Below, piece after piece: positions 44,385-56,914 of a stretch of 64,000 nucleotides of DNA (position 1 is the stretch's first letter; each line of letters opens with the position of its first letter). The stretch comes from Papio anubis (lineage: Eukaryota > Chordata > Mammalia > Primates > Cercopithecidae), in NCBI RefSeq assembly GCF_008728515.1, contig NC_044985.1, positions 79,708,155 to 79,772,154 on the forward strand, given 5' to 3'. The notes below the pieces were generated by a model. It was given only the letters and a program-made list of their open reading frames with translations. It was not told the DNA's origin and searched no databases. The position numbers and the translations under genes were made by a program.

Positions 44385-45280
44385 GAATGCATGTGCAGGG
44401 GTGATGAGGCAAGGTACGGGGTATGGATATTCCAATTGCAAATAACAATTTTCAAATTCTGAAAAATACACGAACCACAAAGAGGGGACTAATTGCTGGA
44501 TTTATCTTGGCCATTCAGGAACAGGTTTTCATTTTGCATGAAACATATGCATGTTTCCATGGGGTTTTCTTTTTACCTATAATTGCCCACATATGAAATA
44601 TTTGTTTTGCATTTGTGTTGGATCTTTTACAATTCAACAAATCTTTAATCCAGCTTCTCAGGACAGAACATTTGTTATTGTTTGGCAGAAATTTTCTCAC
44701 TTTTCATGTTCAATTATTCAGTTAGTTAGATAGAAAATAATGATATTACTACCCTTTCATGCTTATCCCTTGACATTTTCCATAAATAGAAACTTTGTTC
44801 ATTGGCTAGAATCCTGTTTAATACTATGAAATGTCAAAGGCAGGATTTAGTATACTAGTCTCTTTGGAGAAAAGAATGTAGGTCTCTAATTCAATTACAA
44901 ATGAAACTGAATTTGATAGCCCCAGACTACCTGCCAATAATATTTCTGTAGCCACAAATAACCTCTCAACTCAGCATTTCAGTTTTTGGTCAGGTCAGAA
45001 AAGTTCTACTTTGGGTCATGTTAGTCATTAGTTTGCACATTTCTTCAAATGTTCATTTAGTACCCACCATGTGTATATCCATTCAGCAGAAAAGCCCACC
45101 AAGCTACCCAAGGCCATACCTAGATGGCGTCAACATTAAGCTACCCTACCAACACAAAAGACTATGGTTTTGGCATCTAAATAAAGGAAAAAGACTCCAG
45201 AAAAAAGCCTAAACTTTTTTTTTTGACCTATCATCAGGATATTTGGTATTGCTTAAACTGAGCCAAAAATATTTTAAAAT
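44385..45280. other. Unassigned sequence
   Basis: No recognised gene, RNA or repeat. Open frames of about 60 codons are chance. Confidence 0.35.
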
Positions 45281-45680
45281 CTTGCTTCTCAAAATGTAAT
45301 TCGAGAAGAAATACAAATGACTAATAAACCACAAAAAGATGCCTGGTCTCACAGTGATAAAAGAAATGAAAAATAAAGCAAGACAAAATACTATTTTATC
45401 CTATTAAATTGGTAATGACTTGAAAATTGGTAATATCCAATGTTAACAAGGGTGGAGAGACAGGCACTCTTACTTAGCCAGTGGGCCTTAATATGGTATG
45501 ATTTTTCCACTATAGATAGATCAAAAAGCTGAAAAAAAAAAAGTATTTTTTTCCCAGAAGGAAAAAATCCTAATATGTATCCTTTGACCTTGAAATTCTA
45601 CTTGTAAGGAATTATCTTAAGAAAATAATCATAAATGTACACAAATGTTTGCCTTCAAGGATAATTGCTGCTCTGTTTTC

Positions 45681-45982
45681 TTTTTTTTTTTTTTTTTTTT
45701 GAGACGGAGTCTCGCTCTGCCGTTCAGGCTAGAGTGCAGTGGCCGGATCTCAGCTCACTGCAAGCTCCGCCTCCCGGGTTGACGCCATTCTCCTGCCTCA
45801 GCCTCTCGAGTAGCTGGGACTACAGGCGCCCGCCACCTCGCCCGGCTAGTTTTTTGTATTTTTTAGTAGAGATGGGGTTTCACCGTGTTAGTCAGGATGG
45901 TCTCGATCTCCTGACCTCGTGATCCGCCCGTCTCGGCCTCCCAAAGTGCTGGGATTACAGGCTTGAGCCACCGCGCCCGGCC
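45681..45982 (-). mobile_element. AluY, Old World monkey AluYR-like, young
   Basis: Almost mutation-free Alu with a T22 tail. Carries cgccacctcgcccggctag, gtattttttagtagag, gatccgcccgtctcggcct and ggcttgagccaccgcg. The target duplication gctctgttttc occurs at 45670-45680 and 45984-45994. Confidence 0.95.
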
Positions 45983-46137
45983 AGCTCTGTTTTCAACAAT
46001 TAGTTTAGTTTTAAAAATGAAACATGCAACAATGAGGAATTGGTTAAACAAAAGATACTATACCCATACAATGTAATGTATGTAATCATTAAAAATAATG
46101 TTATGTTAGAATGTTTTGTGACAAGAATATATTTGTT

Positions 46138-46454
46138 TTTTTCTTTTTCTCTTTTATTTATTTATTTATTTTGAGACAGAGTTTCACTCTGTCACCCAGG
46201 CTGGAAAGCAGCGGCGTGAACTTGGCACACTAAAACCTTCGCTCCCAGGGTTCAAGCCATTCTCCTGCCTCGGCCTCCTGAGTAACTGGGACTGCAGGCC
46301 TGTGCCACCACACTGGGCTAATTTTTGTATTTTTAGTAGGGACAGGGTTTCACCATGTTGGCCAGCCTGTTGTTGGACTCCTGACCTCCAGTGATCCACC
46401 CGCCTTGGCCTCCCAAACTGCTGGGATTACAGTCATGAGCCACTGTGCCTGGCC
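46138..46454 (-). mobile_element. Alu SINE
   Basis: Antisense Alu with an (ATTT)n-rich tail and several changes (cactaaaaccttcgctccc). A short atatttgt/atatttat repeat flanks it. Confidence 0.93.
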
Positions 46455-47082
46455 ATATTTATGATACGTTAAGTAAAAGAAAGAGATGAACCAACATGTT
46501 AGCAGTGATTATCACTAAATATATGAATCTAAGTTGATTTTTAAATTTTTTTCATTTTTTGTTTTTCTGTATTTTATGTGGTAAATGCATTTACCACTTT
46601 AATAAAAATACTTACAAAATATAATGTAATACTTTTAAGAAAAACATTTATGAAATATAATATAATGCTTTTTAAACTCCTATAAACTTCTAAATGCTAT
46701 TAAGGCAAACAGATACTGGCATTCACCTTACAATCCCTGTTAGAATAACTTTGTTAAAATTTATATTCTGCTAGTTTTGTCAATTGAGCTCCAAATAATA
46801 TAGAATGTAATATTTGTTGAAAACACTGTAAACACATAGAATTCTAGTGCCCCTTGTTAAACATTTTGTATAATACACGAAGTGGTTATGCACTATTTCA
46901 ATGGACAGCTGAGATTTGCAAACTTGCACTCCTGTCCATAGGAAGCACATGGAAATAACAGGAACTAATGACAGATGTAGGTACTTTTGTAGTTGAATCC
47001 AAAATAACAGAGGTAGAAAGCAAACCCTCTTGCTATCCAGGGTGGCCTGCATTAAATTCTTGCCTCTGTCCTTCACTGACTG

Positions 47083-47413
47083 TTGTATAGACTGAATTTT
47101 GTCTCTCCCCCAATATTCATGTGTTGAAGCTCCCAGGGTGATGATATTTGGAGGTGGGGTCTTGGTAATTAGATCATGAAGGTAGAACCCTCATGAATGG
47201 GATCAGTGCCCTTGTAAGAAGAGACAGGAAAGAGATGAGCTCTCTGTTCACCATAGGAGGATACAAGAAGGCGTCTGTTTGCCAGTCACGAACAGAATCG
47301 GCCAGCACTTGGATCTTGAACATTCAGCCTACAGAACTGTGAGAAATAAATTTCTATTGTTTAAGCCACTCAGATTACGGTATTTTGTTAGAGCAATACA
47401 AACTGACTAAGAC
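47083..47413 (+). mobile_element. MLT1 solo LTR
   Basis: tgtatagactgaattttgtc, tattcatgtgttgaagc, gatatttggaggtgggg, gaactgtgagaaataaat, tttaagccactcagatta, aactgactaaga. Confidence 0.9.
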
Positions 47414-47419
47414 AGCTAT

Positions 47420-47752
47420 GTTACCTTCGCTGACTCATTTAACTCCAGTAAAACAGAGATAATGATATTTACCTCTGCCTGTTGTTTTAGATTTAAATGA
47501 AAACTGGAGTGACAAGGGTAGAACTTACCTTGTACCTGGCAAATAAATACTCAATAAGCTTTAGCTATTATTAGCATCAATAAGTTCATCACATGACTGG
47601 TGCATTTGAAACCTGCTCAGTCCTATGCGGCTGATGTCAAATAGCAAGATTAGTCAACAACCTCCCACGTTCCTCAATGTTCCCCAAGGAATAAAAAGTG
47701 CAAGAAATTGAATTTGCAAATGCCCTTGCATTCCTACTTTATTTTCCTGTGT

Positions 47753-47794
<42 letters not shown>

Positions 47795-49435
47795 CTTAAG
47801 GAATTTTTTGTTTAAAAAAATGGAGTAGAAGAAAACAGGAGCTGTACACCATAGTTAATATTGCAAAGCCTTGGAGAGTAATATATTCACTGCTTTGTGA
47901 CCCAGAGCCCAGCAGGGGTTACAGCTTCAGAGTATTCACTTTGATTTGCATAATTCTTTTTCCTCCTTTAAAGTTATTTATTTATTTATTTATTTATTAT
48001 TGTAAAATCTTTTAAGTCCCTGGATGGGTGAAAATCTGAACAAATTGGTAAACATTCCTGAAGTCCAGCAAAGAGTCTTCTCAATACAAGGAAATGTTGT
48101 AAATTATTCAGTGCACTGGGGATAGGGAACAATGACCATTTAATGTGGTGAAATAATTAACCTGCTAAAACAATGAGCGCTCACAGGAAAAATGCAGAAA
48201 AAGTTTACTTAAAAGAGGAAAACATTAGTGAGTTCTCTGTCACCTTCCAGTAGAATCAGTAATTGAAAACTCTAGCTCCAGGTCCAAAAGTAAAACCTCT
48301 CAGTCCTGTACAAGGCAGAGGAAAAAAAGTTGTTTACTTCCTGAAACACACAAAAGCTCATTTTTCAGATCTTAAAAAGAGATATAATTTAGAAAAGGGA
48401 TAACCACAAACAACACTTTCTGCTGAGAACAAAAACCAAAGAAAAAAAATATTTATGGACATTCCCAAGAAACCGCTATGGCAAATCTCATTGGAACTTT
48501 AATTCATGTGGAGGCTTTGAAACATCAGCACACAGCAGGAAATGAAAGGGCACTTTTCCCTCTATCCATACCTCTAGAAATTGCAAAGAACGCCCTTATT
48601 TTTAGTAAAATTACTATCACATTTACAAGCAGCAGTTCTGGACGTGTGTCCTCAGCTCTGTGCCAGTATCAGTGTGTCGCTGTGGCTCCAAATCCACCAG
48701 AACATTTTGTTTTTCAAAAGCAGTTTTGCCTGAAAATACATTCACGTGGAGAGTAAGGAATGAGAGCTGTAGTGAATAATGAGAACTCGGGGTCTGAGAA
48801 CAAGAGAAATCTGCAAGAGGTCTCAATGAGTATGTTATGAAGAAAAGATCTTTTTTAGCTCCCGGTGAATTCCTCAGCAATTAGTGGTTTCTCTTGAAAT
48901 GATAGCAGTTGCGAGAACTGAGGCCAGAGAGCCATTGCTTGTCTACATCATGGGAATATCCTTGGCCTCTGAGAAAAACAAGCTGCATGGAGTTATTGTG
49001 GCATGAAATATGTTTTTCAAAGCCTTATGGGCCTCTTTTTAATAATATATGAAGCAAGCAGACAAATAATCAAACAAAGAAAATTCGTCGTTAATTAGGA
49101 TTTCATAGATATTGCAAAATCGAGAGGCGCGTTCATACTATAAGATATTGTTTCCAAGCAGGGAAATGTGTCTCAGTGTGCCTAACTACCCTCCAAGAAG
49201 TCACTGAAACATTTGGACAAATAAAATCCAAGATAAATGGTTGTGGGATGTTGCAGGTAAAAATCACCCTAATTTTGGGGGATTACTCAAAAAAGATATA
49301 ACAGAAAGCCCTGAAATACTTCTAAAATCGTCATATTTCCTTAAAGACAATCTATTATTTTCATTTTGCACTTTTTATGCTATTCCTAAGACAGCTTTGC
49401 CACCCTCTCCCATCAAACGCCTGATTATAAAAGAT
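47420..49435. other. About 2 kb largely free of recognisable repeats
   Basis: Contains (GT)n at 47751-47790 and (TTTA)n at 47974-47999. Nothing else recognised. The 92-codon frame at 48478-48756 and others have no clear domain or exon signals. Candidate conserved non-coding DNA. Confidence 0.4.
47751..47790 (+). repeat. (GT)n microsatellite
   Basis: About twenty GT units with one tatg interruption near the start. Confidence 0.97.
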
Positions 49436-49439
49436 AGGC

Positions 49440-50200
49440 ATGTTCATCAGAGACAACTGGAAAGAATTAAAAAAAAAAAACAGTCACCTATCATTCCACT
49501 GCCCAGGTGCTGACATAAGTAACATACTGACATATTGTCTTCTTTTTAATTTTTATTTTACATTAAGTTCTGGGATACACATGCAGAACGTGCAGGTTTG
49601 TTACATAGGTATACATGTGCCATGGTGGTTTGCTGCACCCATCAACCCATCATCTAGGTTTCAAGCCCCGCATGCATTAGATATTTGTCCTAATGCTCTC
49701 CCTTCCCTTGCTCCCCATCCCCCAACAGACCCCAGTGTGTGATGCTCCCCTCCCTGTATCCATGTGTGTTCCCATTGTTCAGCTCCCACTTATGAGTGAG
49801 AACATGCAGTGTTTGATTTCCTGTTCCTGTGTTAGTTTGCTCAGAATGATGGTTTTCAGCTTCATCCATGTCCCTGCAAAGGACATAAACTCATTCTTTT
49901 TTTATGGCAGTGGATACTGGCATGTTTTTATTTCTTGATATTTTTCTACATGCTTTTAAAAACTTAGCTGAGATTGTACTGCATAAGTGAAGTTTTTTCA
50001 CTTAATGTATCACAGAAATTCTCGGAAGTCATGGAGAACATAGTTGCCATTTTGAAGGTATAATCATGCTTCATTACCCAAATACACCATATCGGGCTTA
50101 ACTGTTTTCTCTCTTTTGTATATCTGTACACTGTTGGAATGTTTTATTATTGCAATTAATGAGAAACCATCCCTGTTAAAGTAAGAAAGAATTTTACCTT
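49440..50200 (-). mobile_element. Old L1ME-like fragment, split by L1PA
   Basis: catcagagacaactggaaag and ctatcattccactgcccagg on the left, and ttttttcacttaatgtatcac with cattacccaaatacacc on the right, resemble antisense L1ME 3' sequence on both sides of the younger L1. Confidence 0.55.
49535..49907 (-). mobile_element. L1PA 3' end, 5'-truncated
   Basis: Antisense L1PA 3' UTR: ttaagttctgggatacacatg, cgtgcaggtttgttacatag, cccacttatgagtgagaac, ccctgcaaaggacataaac. About 370 bp. Confidence 0.92.
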
Positions 50201-50365
50201 TATTTATTTCTGTGACTATGTGTACATCTCAATTTTGAGTGCCGACATCAGACATTCTGATTTATCTAATATTTGTTTTCTTTCATGTAGTTCCTCGAAA
50301 ATTAAGGAGACTTATCTGTATCTAGAGCATACAAAGAACTCTTACAATTCAATCATAAAAATACA

Positions 50366-50668
50366 GGCCTGGTACAGTGGCTTACACCTATAATCTCAGT
50401 AGTTTGGGAGTTGAGGCATGAGGATCACTTGAGCCCAGGAGTTCAAGACTGGCCTAGGCAACATAGTGAGACCCTATCTCTACAAAAAACAAAAAAGTAT
50501 CCGGCTATGGTGGTACACACCTGTAGTCCCAGCTACTCAGGAGGTTGAAGTGGGAGGACTGCTTGAGCCCAGGAGGTTGAGGCTGCAGTGATCTACGATG
50601 TGCCACTGCACTCCACAGCCTGGGTAACAGAGTGAGATCCAGCCTCAAAATAAATAAATAATTAAAAA
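50366..50668 (+). mobile_element. Alu SINE (AluJ-like)
   Basis: ggcctggtacagtggcttac to ctcaaaataaataaat. Diverged. Flanking bases (acaaagaactcttacaattc) look like L1 ORF2. Confidence 0.92.
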
Positions 50669-50718
50669 CAAATTTTTTCTAAAAAGACAAATCATTCCAT
50701 TTTAAAGTAGGCAAAATA

Positions 50719-51028
50719 GGCCAGGTGCCATGGCTCACACATGTAATCTCAGCATTTTGGGAGGCTGAGGTTGGGGGATCACTTGAGCCTAGGAGTTTGA
50801 GACCAGCCTTGGCAATATAATGAGACCTTGTCTCTACAAAAGCTAAAATTAAAAAAATTAGCCAGGCATGGTGGTATGCACATGTAGTCCCAACTACTTG
50901 GGAGGCTGAGGTGGGAAGATTGTTTGAGCCCAGATATTCAGGGCTGCAGTGAGCTGTGACCATGCCACTGCACTCTAGCCTGGGAAACAGAGCAAGACAC
51001 TGCCTCAAAAAAAAAAAAAAAAAAAAAG
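50719..51028 (+). mobile_element. Alu SINE (AluJ-like)
   Basis: ggccaggtgccatggctcac to gactgcctc plus A22. It is in the same orientation as, and about 50 bp from, the preceding Alu. Confidence 0.94.
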
Positions 51029-51351
51029 AAAAGGAAAAAAATCTGTCTTTACAAGACAGTTTTCAGACATTACAAATAAAGAATTATAGAAGACTCATTT
51101 TATACCAATTTCTGCTCCACATATAGTAAATTGTGTGTGAATATAGACAATCTGCACACCTATTTGTATAGTACAAACGGCATACCCGGAAACATTGTAG
51201 TGAATTGTTCATGTTTCTCTCTTCTATTTAGCAAATACTACATTCTGTTAATGCAGCAAATATTGTAATTTAGAGTACTCTATTTTAACTTTAATTGACT
51301 TCATGCATGATACATTTTTAATTATTTAATATTTTTAATTTTATTTATTTA

Positions 51352-51641
51352 TTTATTTGAGACAGGGTTTCACCTTTTTGCCCAGGCTGGAGTGCAGTGG
51401 AGTAATCACAGATCATGGCTGCCTTGACATCCTAGGCACAAGGGATCCTCCTGCCTCAGCCTCCTGAGTACCTAGGACCACAGGCACGCACCATCCCTTA
51501 CAGCTAATTTGTTATTTTTACTTTTTGTAGAGATGGAGTCTTTCTGTGTTGCCCAGGCTGGTCTTAAACTCCTGAGCTCAAGTGATCCTCCTGCCTTGGC
51601 TTCCCAAAGTGCTGGGAGGGGCATGAGCCACCATCTCCAGC
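51352..51641 (-). mobile_element. Alu SINE (AluJ-like)
   Basis: (ATTT)n tail then gagacagggtttcaccttt, ending gcatgagccaccatctccag. The ggattacagg part is shortened to ggaggggc. Confidence 0.92.
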
Positions 51642-51784
51642 TACATTTTTGGTTTTTTAAACAAACATATGAAAATTTAAAATTTTACTCCAAACTTTTT
51701 TTTAAAAATACAGATTATGCAGATTCCAATCATTTTCTCCTAGTTCAAAAATTTCTTCTTAGAAAATGTAATTAATATTTGGTG

Positions 51785-52010
51785 TGATAGGAAAGGCAAA
51801 GCCTTTTGAAGTCAGGTAAACTTGAGCTCAAATCCCAGCTTAGGGTAATTAATTAGGTAACTTTGAAAAGTTGTCTAACCTCTCTGAGACTCAGTTTTCT
51901 GACCTACAAAATAAGGATAATATTTGATTTGCAGGGTTGTTGAGATTAAATGAAACATCTTGAATAAAAGAGCCACATATAATTCCTGATTCATAATGGG
52001 CCCTTGAAAA
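51785..52010 (+). mobile_element. MIR SINE
   Basis: gtgataggaaaggcaaagc, gagctcaaatcccagcttag, ctaacctctctgagactcag, gttgttgagattaaatg. Confidence 0.88.
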
Positions 52011-53252
52011 CTTTATTCTTTCTCTTTTAATTTATATATCATATGTCTCAGAATATAAACATACTCACAGGAAATATTTCTATATAGACACACACACACA
52101 CACCCCATTTCATAAAAACGTATATTGTAAACAACTTCTGAAATTAAATTGACTACTTAGATGCAATATCGTGGGATTATTTCTAATGTTGTTCAAGGGT
52201 ACTGGAGCCCAGCCAAAATAATTAAATCTCTAGCAAATTTAGTAATAAAAAAAGTCCCTAGCCATTGGCCATTGTAATTATTCTATTTCTGGGAAGAAAG
52301 GGGACAGGTTTATTTGTAGTATCCCATGCTTAATCATTAGTATTAAATGAATTAGTACCAGAACGAATCAAAGAAGCAAACAGCTGATTACGGCTGCTTT
52401 GTAAAAGAAAGAAGTAGTTGATGTTCACACAGGTTAAAGCAGCCAAAAAGGCCTCTAAATAAATGGCCAAGCTCTTTTTCTCCTTTTAAACTTGTTTTCT
52501 ATGGTCTTTAGTTTGTGATTACTTAGATATTCACTTATTTCAGAGGACTTTTTGTGCAAATCCCAATTTAAAACTCAATCACGTTCTTATTAAATTGGGC
52601 TAACGACTGCTTTCAGAAGAAGAAACAAACTACAATAATTTATCTACAGAATTTGACTTTCTATGATTATACAGGCAATTAATTCAATTATAAAAATGAC
52701 AAAATTTAGTCATAATGACAAAATTTAGTCATAAAATGATCCAGGCTGAAATGAGAAAAGATCATAAAGCCTCAAAGATTTATTCATGATTATTGAGATA
52801 TATACATGGTAAGGAAGGATTGTGATATGCATTATAGAACACGGATAATCTATGTTTTGTTAATTCAATAATTCTGTCATACTTTTCCCCACATATATTT
52901 TGCAACCATTGTTTGTTATTCAGTATAGCTGGAGCGACTGTCCACTTGGAACTGTGTCTGTAATTGGTGACCTAGTTGCATTTTACAATCTGGCTAGAAA
53001 TATCAGTATAATTAGCATATATCTTTCCTTTGGCCTTTCAAAGGGGTATTGCCATCACTAAATTTAAATTCCAGTGGTGAAACCACAGAGAGTGGAATCC
53101 TAGCAACTAATTATAAAATAATCCATTTTTTGCTTATTCTGGGAGTTGACCACAGCATAGGGTTGGCACAGGACCTAAACGTGAGAGACAATTCATCTGA
53201 CTCGACCACACTTGCACCTACCCTGTCCATTGGAGGCATTCTTGAAAATTTT
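52011..53252. other. Unassigned AT-rich sequence
   Basis: Has a short (CA)n at about 52087-52103 and the tandem pair at 52695-52732. No gene recognised. Confidence 0.4.
52695..52732 (+). repeat. Perfect 19-bp tandem duplication
   Basis: aatgacaaaatttagtcat is present twice head to tail without mismatch. Confidence 0.97.
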
Positions 53253-53261
53253 CTTTAGTAA

Positions 53262-53567
53262 TCTAGTTTATTTTATTTTATTTTTGAGACAGGGTTTCAC
53301 TTTGTCATTCAGGCTGGAGAGCAGTGGCATGATCTCAGCTCATCTCAGCCTTGACCTCCTGGGCTCAAGTGATCCTCCCACCAAAGTACCACAAGTATCT
53401 AGGACTACAGGCATGCGCCACCACACCCAGCTAATTTTGTATTTCTTGTAGAGACGTGGTTTCACCATGTTGCCCAGGCTGGTCTTGAACTCCTGGACTC
53501 AAGTGATCCACCAGACTTGGCCTCCCAAAGTGTTGGGATTACAGGTGTGAGCCTCTGCACCCAGCCC
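53262..53567 (-). mobile_element. Alu SINE (AluJ-like)
   Basis: (TTTTA)n tail to gtgagcctctgcacccagcc. The target duplication ctttagtaa occurs at 53253-53261 and 53568-53576. Confidence 0.94.
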
Positions 53568-53671
53568 CTTTAGTAAGGTGTTTTACAGGGAAGGACTTTT
53601 CAACAAGCTGGATGATTAGTTTGTTTCCTGCGAGAAAAACTTACATTACCATCTAAAAAGATGGAAAAGTG

Positions 53672-53673
53672 CA

Positions 53674-53706
<33 letters not shown>
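53672..53706 (+). repeat. (GT)n microsatellite
   Basis: gtgcatgcgtgtgcg followed by about ten GT units. Confidence 0.95.
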
Positions 53707-54479
53707 AAATTATATGGGAAAATTTTGGAACTTCCCTATTCTCACTAGAAAGCTTTGATAGATAAACAAGTCATAAGATATGGAAAGACCCTTATTTTCA
53801 GGTATGGAAAATATTGCAAAAGAGGTAAATTGATAGAGTTAAAAGAGGCATGAGAGTGCAATCTCCTGGTTCTGGAAGCCAAGGCATGGCCAAGCTGAGT
53901 CCCCAGCAGAAGGCCTTGACAATGACTTTGTACCAAGAAATTCAAGCTTCAAGATATTGAGGGCCCATGAGAACCAGAGCATGTTATATTGGAACCTACT
54001 GCTGCTTTCTAACAAGGGTATGAAGTTTGCAGTGCTACGAAGACAATTACTGAAATGGTCTTACTTGGATCAGTAATTTCTAAGAGCCTGGCCTTCCCAG
54101 GCCCTTCTCCAGTACAAGAACTGATGGCTTCCCACAAAATAACTTGAATTCAATTCTGGGATAAGCCAGATCTTTGGAGATTATTGGACCACATTGCTTT
54201 GACAGCTAGTACCTTGTTTTCCAAATAAGTGTCTTGATTAATACTTAAAAAGATGTCAGTATGGTTGAAATAACTATGAAACACATTACATATTGCCATC
54301 CTCATTTGAGGATTTCTTGTGTAAAAGTCTCCAAAGGATCCTGCGGTAAAAATGCACATTTAACACTGTTAAATATGGTGTTCCCAAAACATAATTGGGC
54401 ACAGTATGCTTAGTACCACATACCTTTGCCACATTATGAGGAATGTGAGTTTGGGAAACATGGATAATTATGTCAGTTA
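53707..54479. other. Unassigned sequence
   Basis: No recognised repeat, exon or RNA gene. Confidence 0.35.
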
Positions 54480-54860
54480 AGATGCTTTCAGCTTCTCATA
54501 ATAGAAAACACAGAAGAAAATAGGTTAATCTAATAGATCTTTATTTTGATCATATACTGAAAAGTCAAGAAGGAGATGACTGCTGTTATTGCTCCAGTGA
54601 CTTATGTGGGTCAATAATGTCAGGGCCAGCATCTCTAACATTGCCTTGTCCCTGAGGACAAGGTGAGGAGGTATAAGGCTGCCAGCAGCATTTCTGCTTT
54701 TCATCAAGGAATCAAAAGCCTTTCAGAAGCCACCCACCAGAATTCCAGTTCATCCCTAACTCCAGCTGAGCTGGAATAGCCTCTAGAGTGGAGGCAGGCA
54801 AGGGAGAAAGATCTTGGCTATGACTGGTGAGTTGGCCTATCTACAGTGCCCTTAGCAATG
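54480..54860 (+). repeat. Old interspersed repeat, unnamed family (copy B)
   Basis: agcttctcataatagaaaac, tactgaaaagtcaagaagg, tgctccagtgacttatg, aataatgtcagggccag resemble the layout of the element at 38690-39290. Very diverged, so homology is tentative. Confidence 0.35.
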
Positions 54861-55860
54861 GTAGAATTACCTTCAGGGACTTGTATTGTGGTTTTATACT
54901 TTCAGCTTCCACCAAGAGACATGGTTAGAACTAGTTACTTGAAATCTACTGCTTTTATAGTGAAGAACGTTCGGTTCATGCCGTTGTTGTCCAAAATAAA
55001 AGAATAGCTGTAATAAGACCCACATGAGATACTCTTCTCAGGCACAATGCTATCTTCCCCGTCCCATGCTCATTCCAGAGGCAATGTTAACCTCTACACA
55101 ACTTTTGGTTCTATCTTAGCTCTGGAAGCCACATTTTTGGTGTTGGACGGTTCTCTACAAGGTCCTGTGATGTTCTCAACATGTACGAGGGAACTGGGCA
55201 AGGTTCTCGCCACTGCTCTAAAATCCAGAGATTGATCTCTCCTTATTTGTTTCTGAGCTTTTTCTATTCTTTTTAAACTGTATTTTTCCCAATAGATTAA
55301 AGTATTTGCAAATAAAAGCCCCAGAGGAAAGCTTCAAGTTTTTCCCCCCATTTTGAGTAAAATAATATATCTCCCCTGATGTAAAGACAGACAGCCTTCT
55401 GATGGAAAAGGGAAAATACAGGCAGATATGATAAATTAGTATCACAAAGATTGCTTGGCTCCAACGATTATTCAATAAGCTCTTTAATCATAAATGAAAA
55501 TATTTGGTATTTAATGTCTGTCTCTCCTGATAGATTATAAGCTCTATAGTGTTAACACACACTGTTCAAGGACTATTCTGTCTCTCACCTTTTGCCAAAT
55601 TTTTTCTCTTCAAGCCACACCCATCTTCATCTTCTTCACTCTCAGCAGAAGACTGGCTGCAATCTTCTTAGTAAAGGAGAAACTGATTAGCCCTCTACTT
55701 CACATCTCTATTATCATCCACCTTCTTTTTCTTCATTTTTGTCCATGAGAAGAAAAATATTTTTCCTTCCTCTACCCAAGGCTGACCCCTCCATTTTTTG
55801 CTTGTGGTCTCATCACTTTTTCTGTTTTTTTCTTTTTCTGTTTTATTTATTTATGTGTTT
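54861..55860. other. Unassigned sequence, possible L2 end
   Basis: 55510-55600 (atgtctgtctctcctgatag, ttataagctctatag) may be an L2 3' end. The rest is not recognised. Confidence 0.35.
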
Positions 55861-55861
55861 C

Positions 55862-56166
55862 TTTTAATTTAATTTTATTTTATTGAGACAGAATTTCACT
55901 TGTCACCAAGGCTGGAATGCAATAGCGTGATCTCGGCTCATCACAACCTCCACCACCTGGGGTTCAAGCAATTCTCCTGCCTCAGCCTCCTGAGTAGCTG
56001 GGATAACAGGCACCCACCATTATGCCTGGCTAATTTTTGTGCTTTTAGTAGAAACGGGGTTTCATCATGTTGGCCAGGGTGGTCTCGAACTCCCGGCCTC
56101 AGGTGATCCACCCGCTTTGGCCTCCCAAAGTGTTGGGATTACAGATGTGAGCCACTGCGCCTGGCC
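55862..56166 (-). mobile_element. Alu SINE, left of a tandem pair
   Basis: (TTTTA)n tail then gagacagaatttcac, ending gccactgcgcctggcc. A second antisense Alu begins at the next base. Confidence 0.93.
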
Positions 56167-56456
56167 CTTTTCTTTTTTAGAGGCAGGGTCTTGTTCTGTC
56201 ACTGGGGTGGAGTGTAGTGGTGCAGTTAAGCTCACTAAACCCTCAAATTCCTGGGCTCAAGCAATCCTTCCACCTAAGCCTCCCAACTAGCTGGGACTAC
56301 AGGTGTGCACCACCATGCAGAGTTAATTATTTTATTTTTGTAGAAATGGGGTCTAGCCTGTTGCTCAGGCTGGTCCTAAACTCTGGGCTCAAGTGATCCT
56401 CCCACCCTGGCCTCCTAAAGCGCTAGAATTATAGGTGTGAACCACCACACCTGGCT
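56167..56456 (-). mobile_element. Alu SINE, right of a tandem pair (AluJ-like)
   Basis: ttttcttttttagaggcaggg to gaaccaccacacctggct. More diverged than its neighbour, so the left Alu probably inserted in or beside the tail of this one. Confidence 0.92.
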
Positions 56457-56479
56457 GTCCAGCATTTTCTATCACTGAT

Positions 56480-56850
56480 CATCTTGCCCTCTCATGCACT
56501 TCAACTGCTGCTTCCATGTGGACCCCTATCTCTTTGTCCACAAAGATTTTAAAGTCCTCCCCATCCTAAAACATTTTTAAAACACTCTTTAAACTATGCT
56601 TCTCTTCCTCTTCTCCCAGATTTCTTGAAAGAATAATCTGTACTTGTGGTCTCTTCTTTCACATTTTCTTAACCACTTGCAAACTCACCATTCGAATGAA
56701 ATTGTTATATCTAATGATCATCTATCAGTCCTCTTCCTCTTAGAAGTCTGTTAGACAAAGTTAATTCAGATGAGACTTGTTTCTCCCTTAGCTTATGACA
56801 CTGTACTGCCTTGTCTCCTTCTGGCCTCTCTTCCCATCTTAATTATGCTC
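56480..56850 (+). mobile_element. Probable L2 LINE fragment
   Basis: cttgaaagaataatctgtac, ctatcagtcctcttcctc, tatgacactgtactgcc, ttctggcctctcttcc follow the L2 plus strand loosely. Confidence 0.45.
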
Positions 56851-56914
56851 GTGCTAGGATAACTAGTTAAACCATCATCGCAATAATCTAGATTGAGGTT
56901 AAGAAACTAAATGT

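Larger units (their letters stand above)
45285..46630 (+). mobile_element. L1M LINE 3' part (L1ME-like), carrying two Alus
   Basis: ORF2-end phrases (gaagaaatacaaatgactaat, caatgttaacaagggtgg, atcctttgaccttgaaattc, caatgaggaattggttaaac) and 3' UTR phrases (agcagtgattatcactaaat, tttttctgtattttatgtgg). Alus at 45681-45982 and 46138-46454 are nested inside. Confidence 0.85.

Noticed and set aside
47751..47999. Short regularly spaced repeats as a CRISPR-like array
   Set aside because: They are simple GT and TTTA microsatellites. There are no repeat-spacer units and the genome is a primate.
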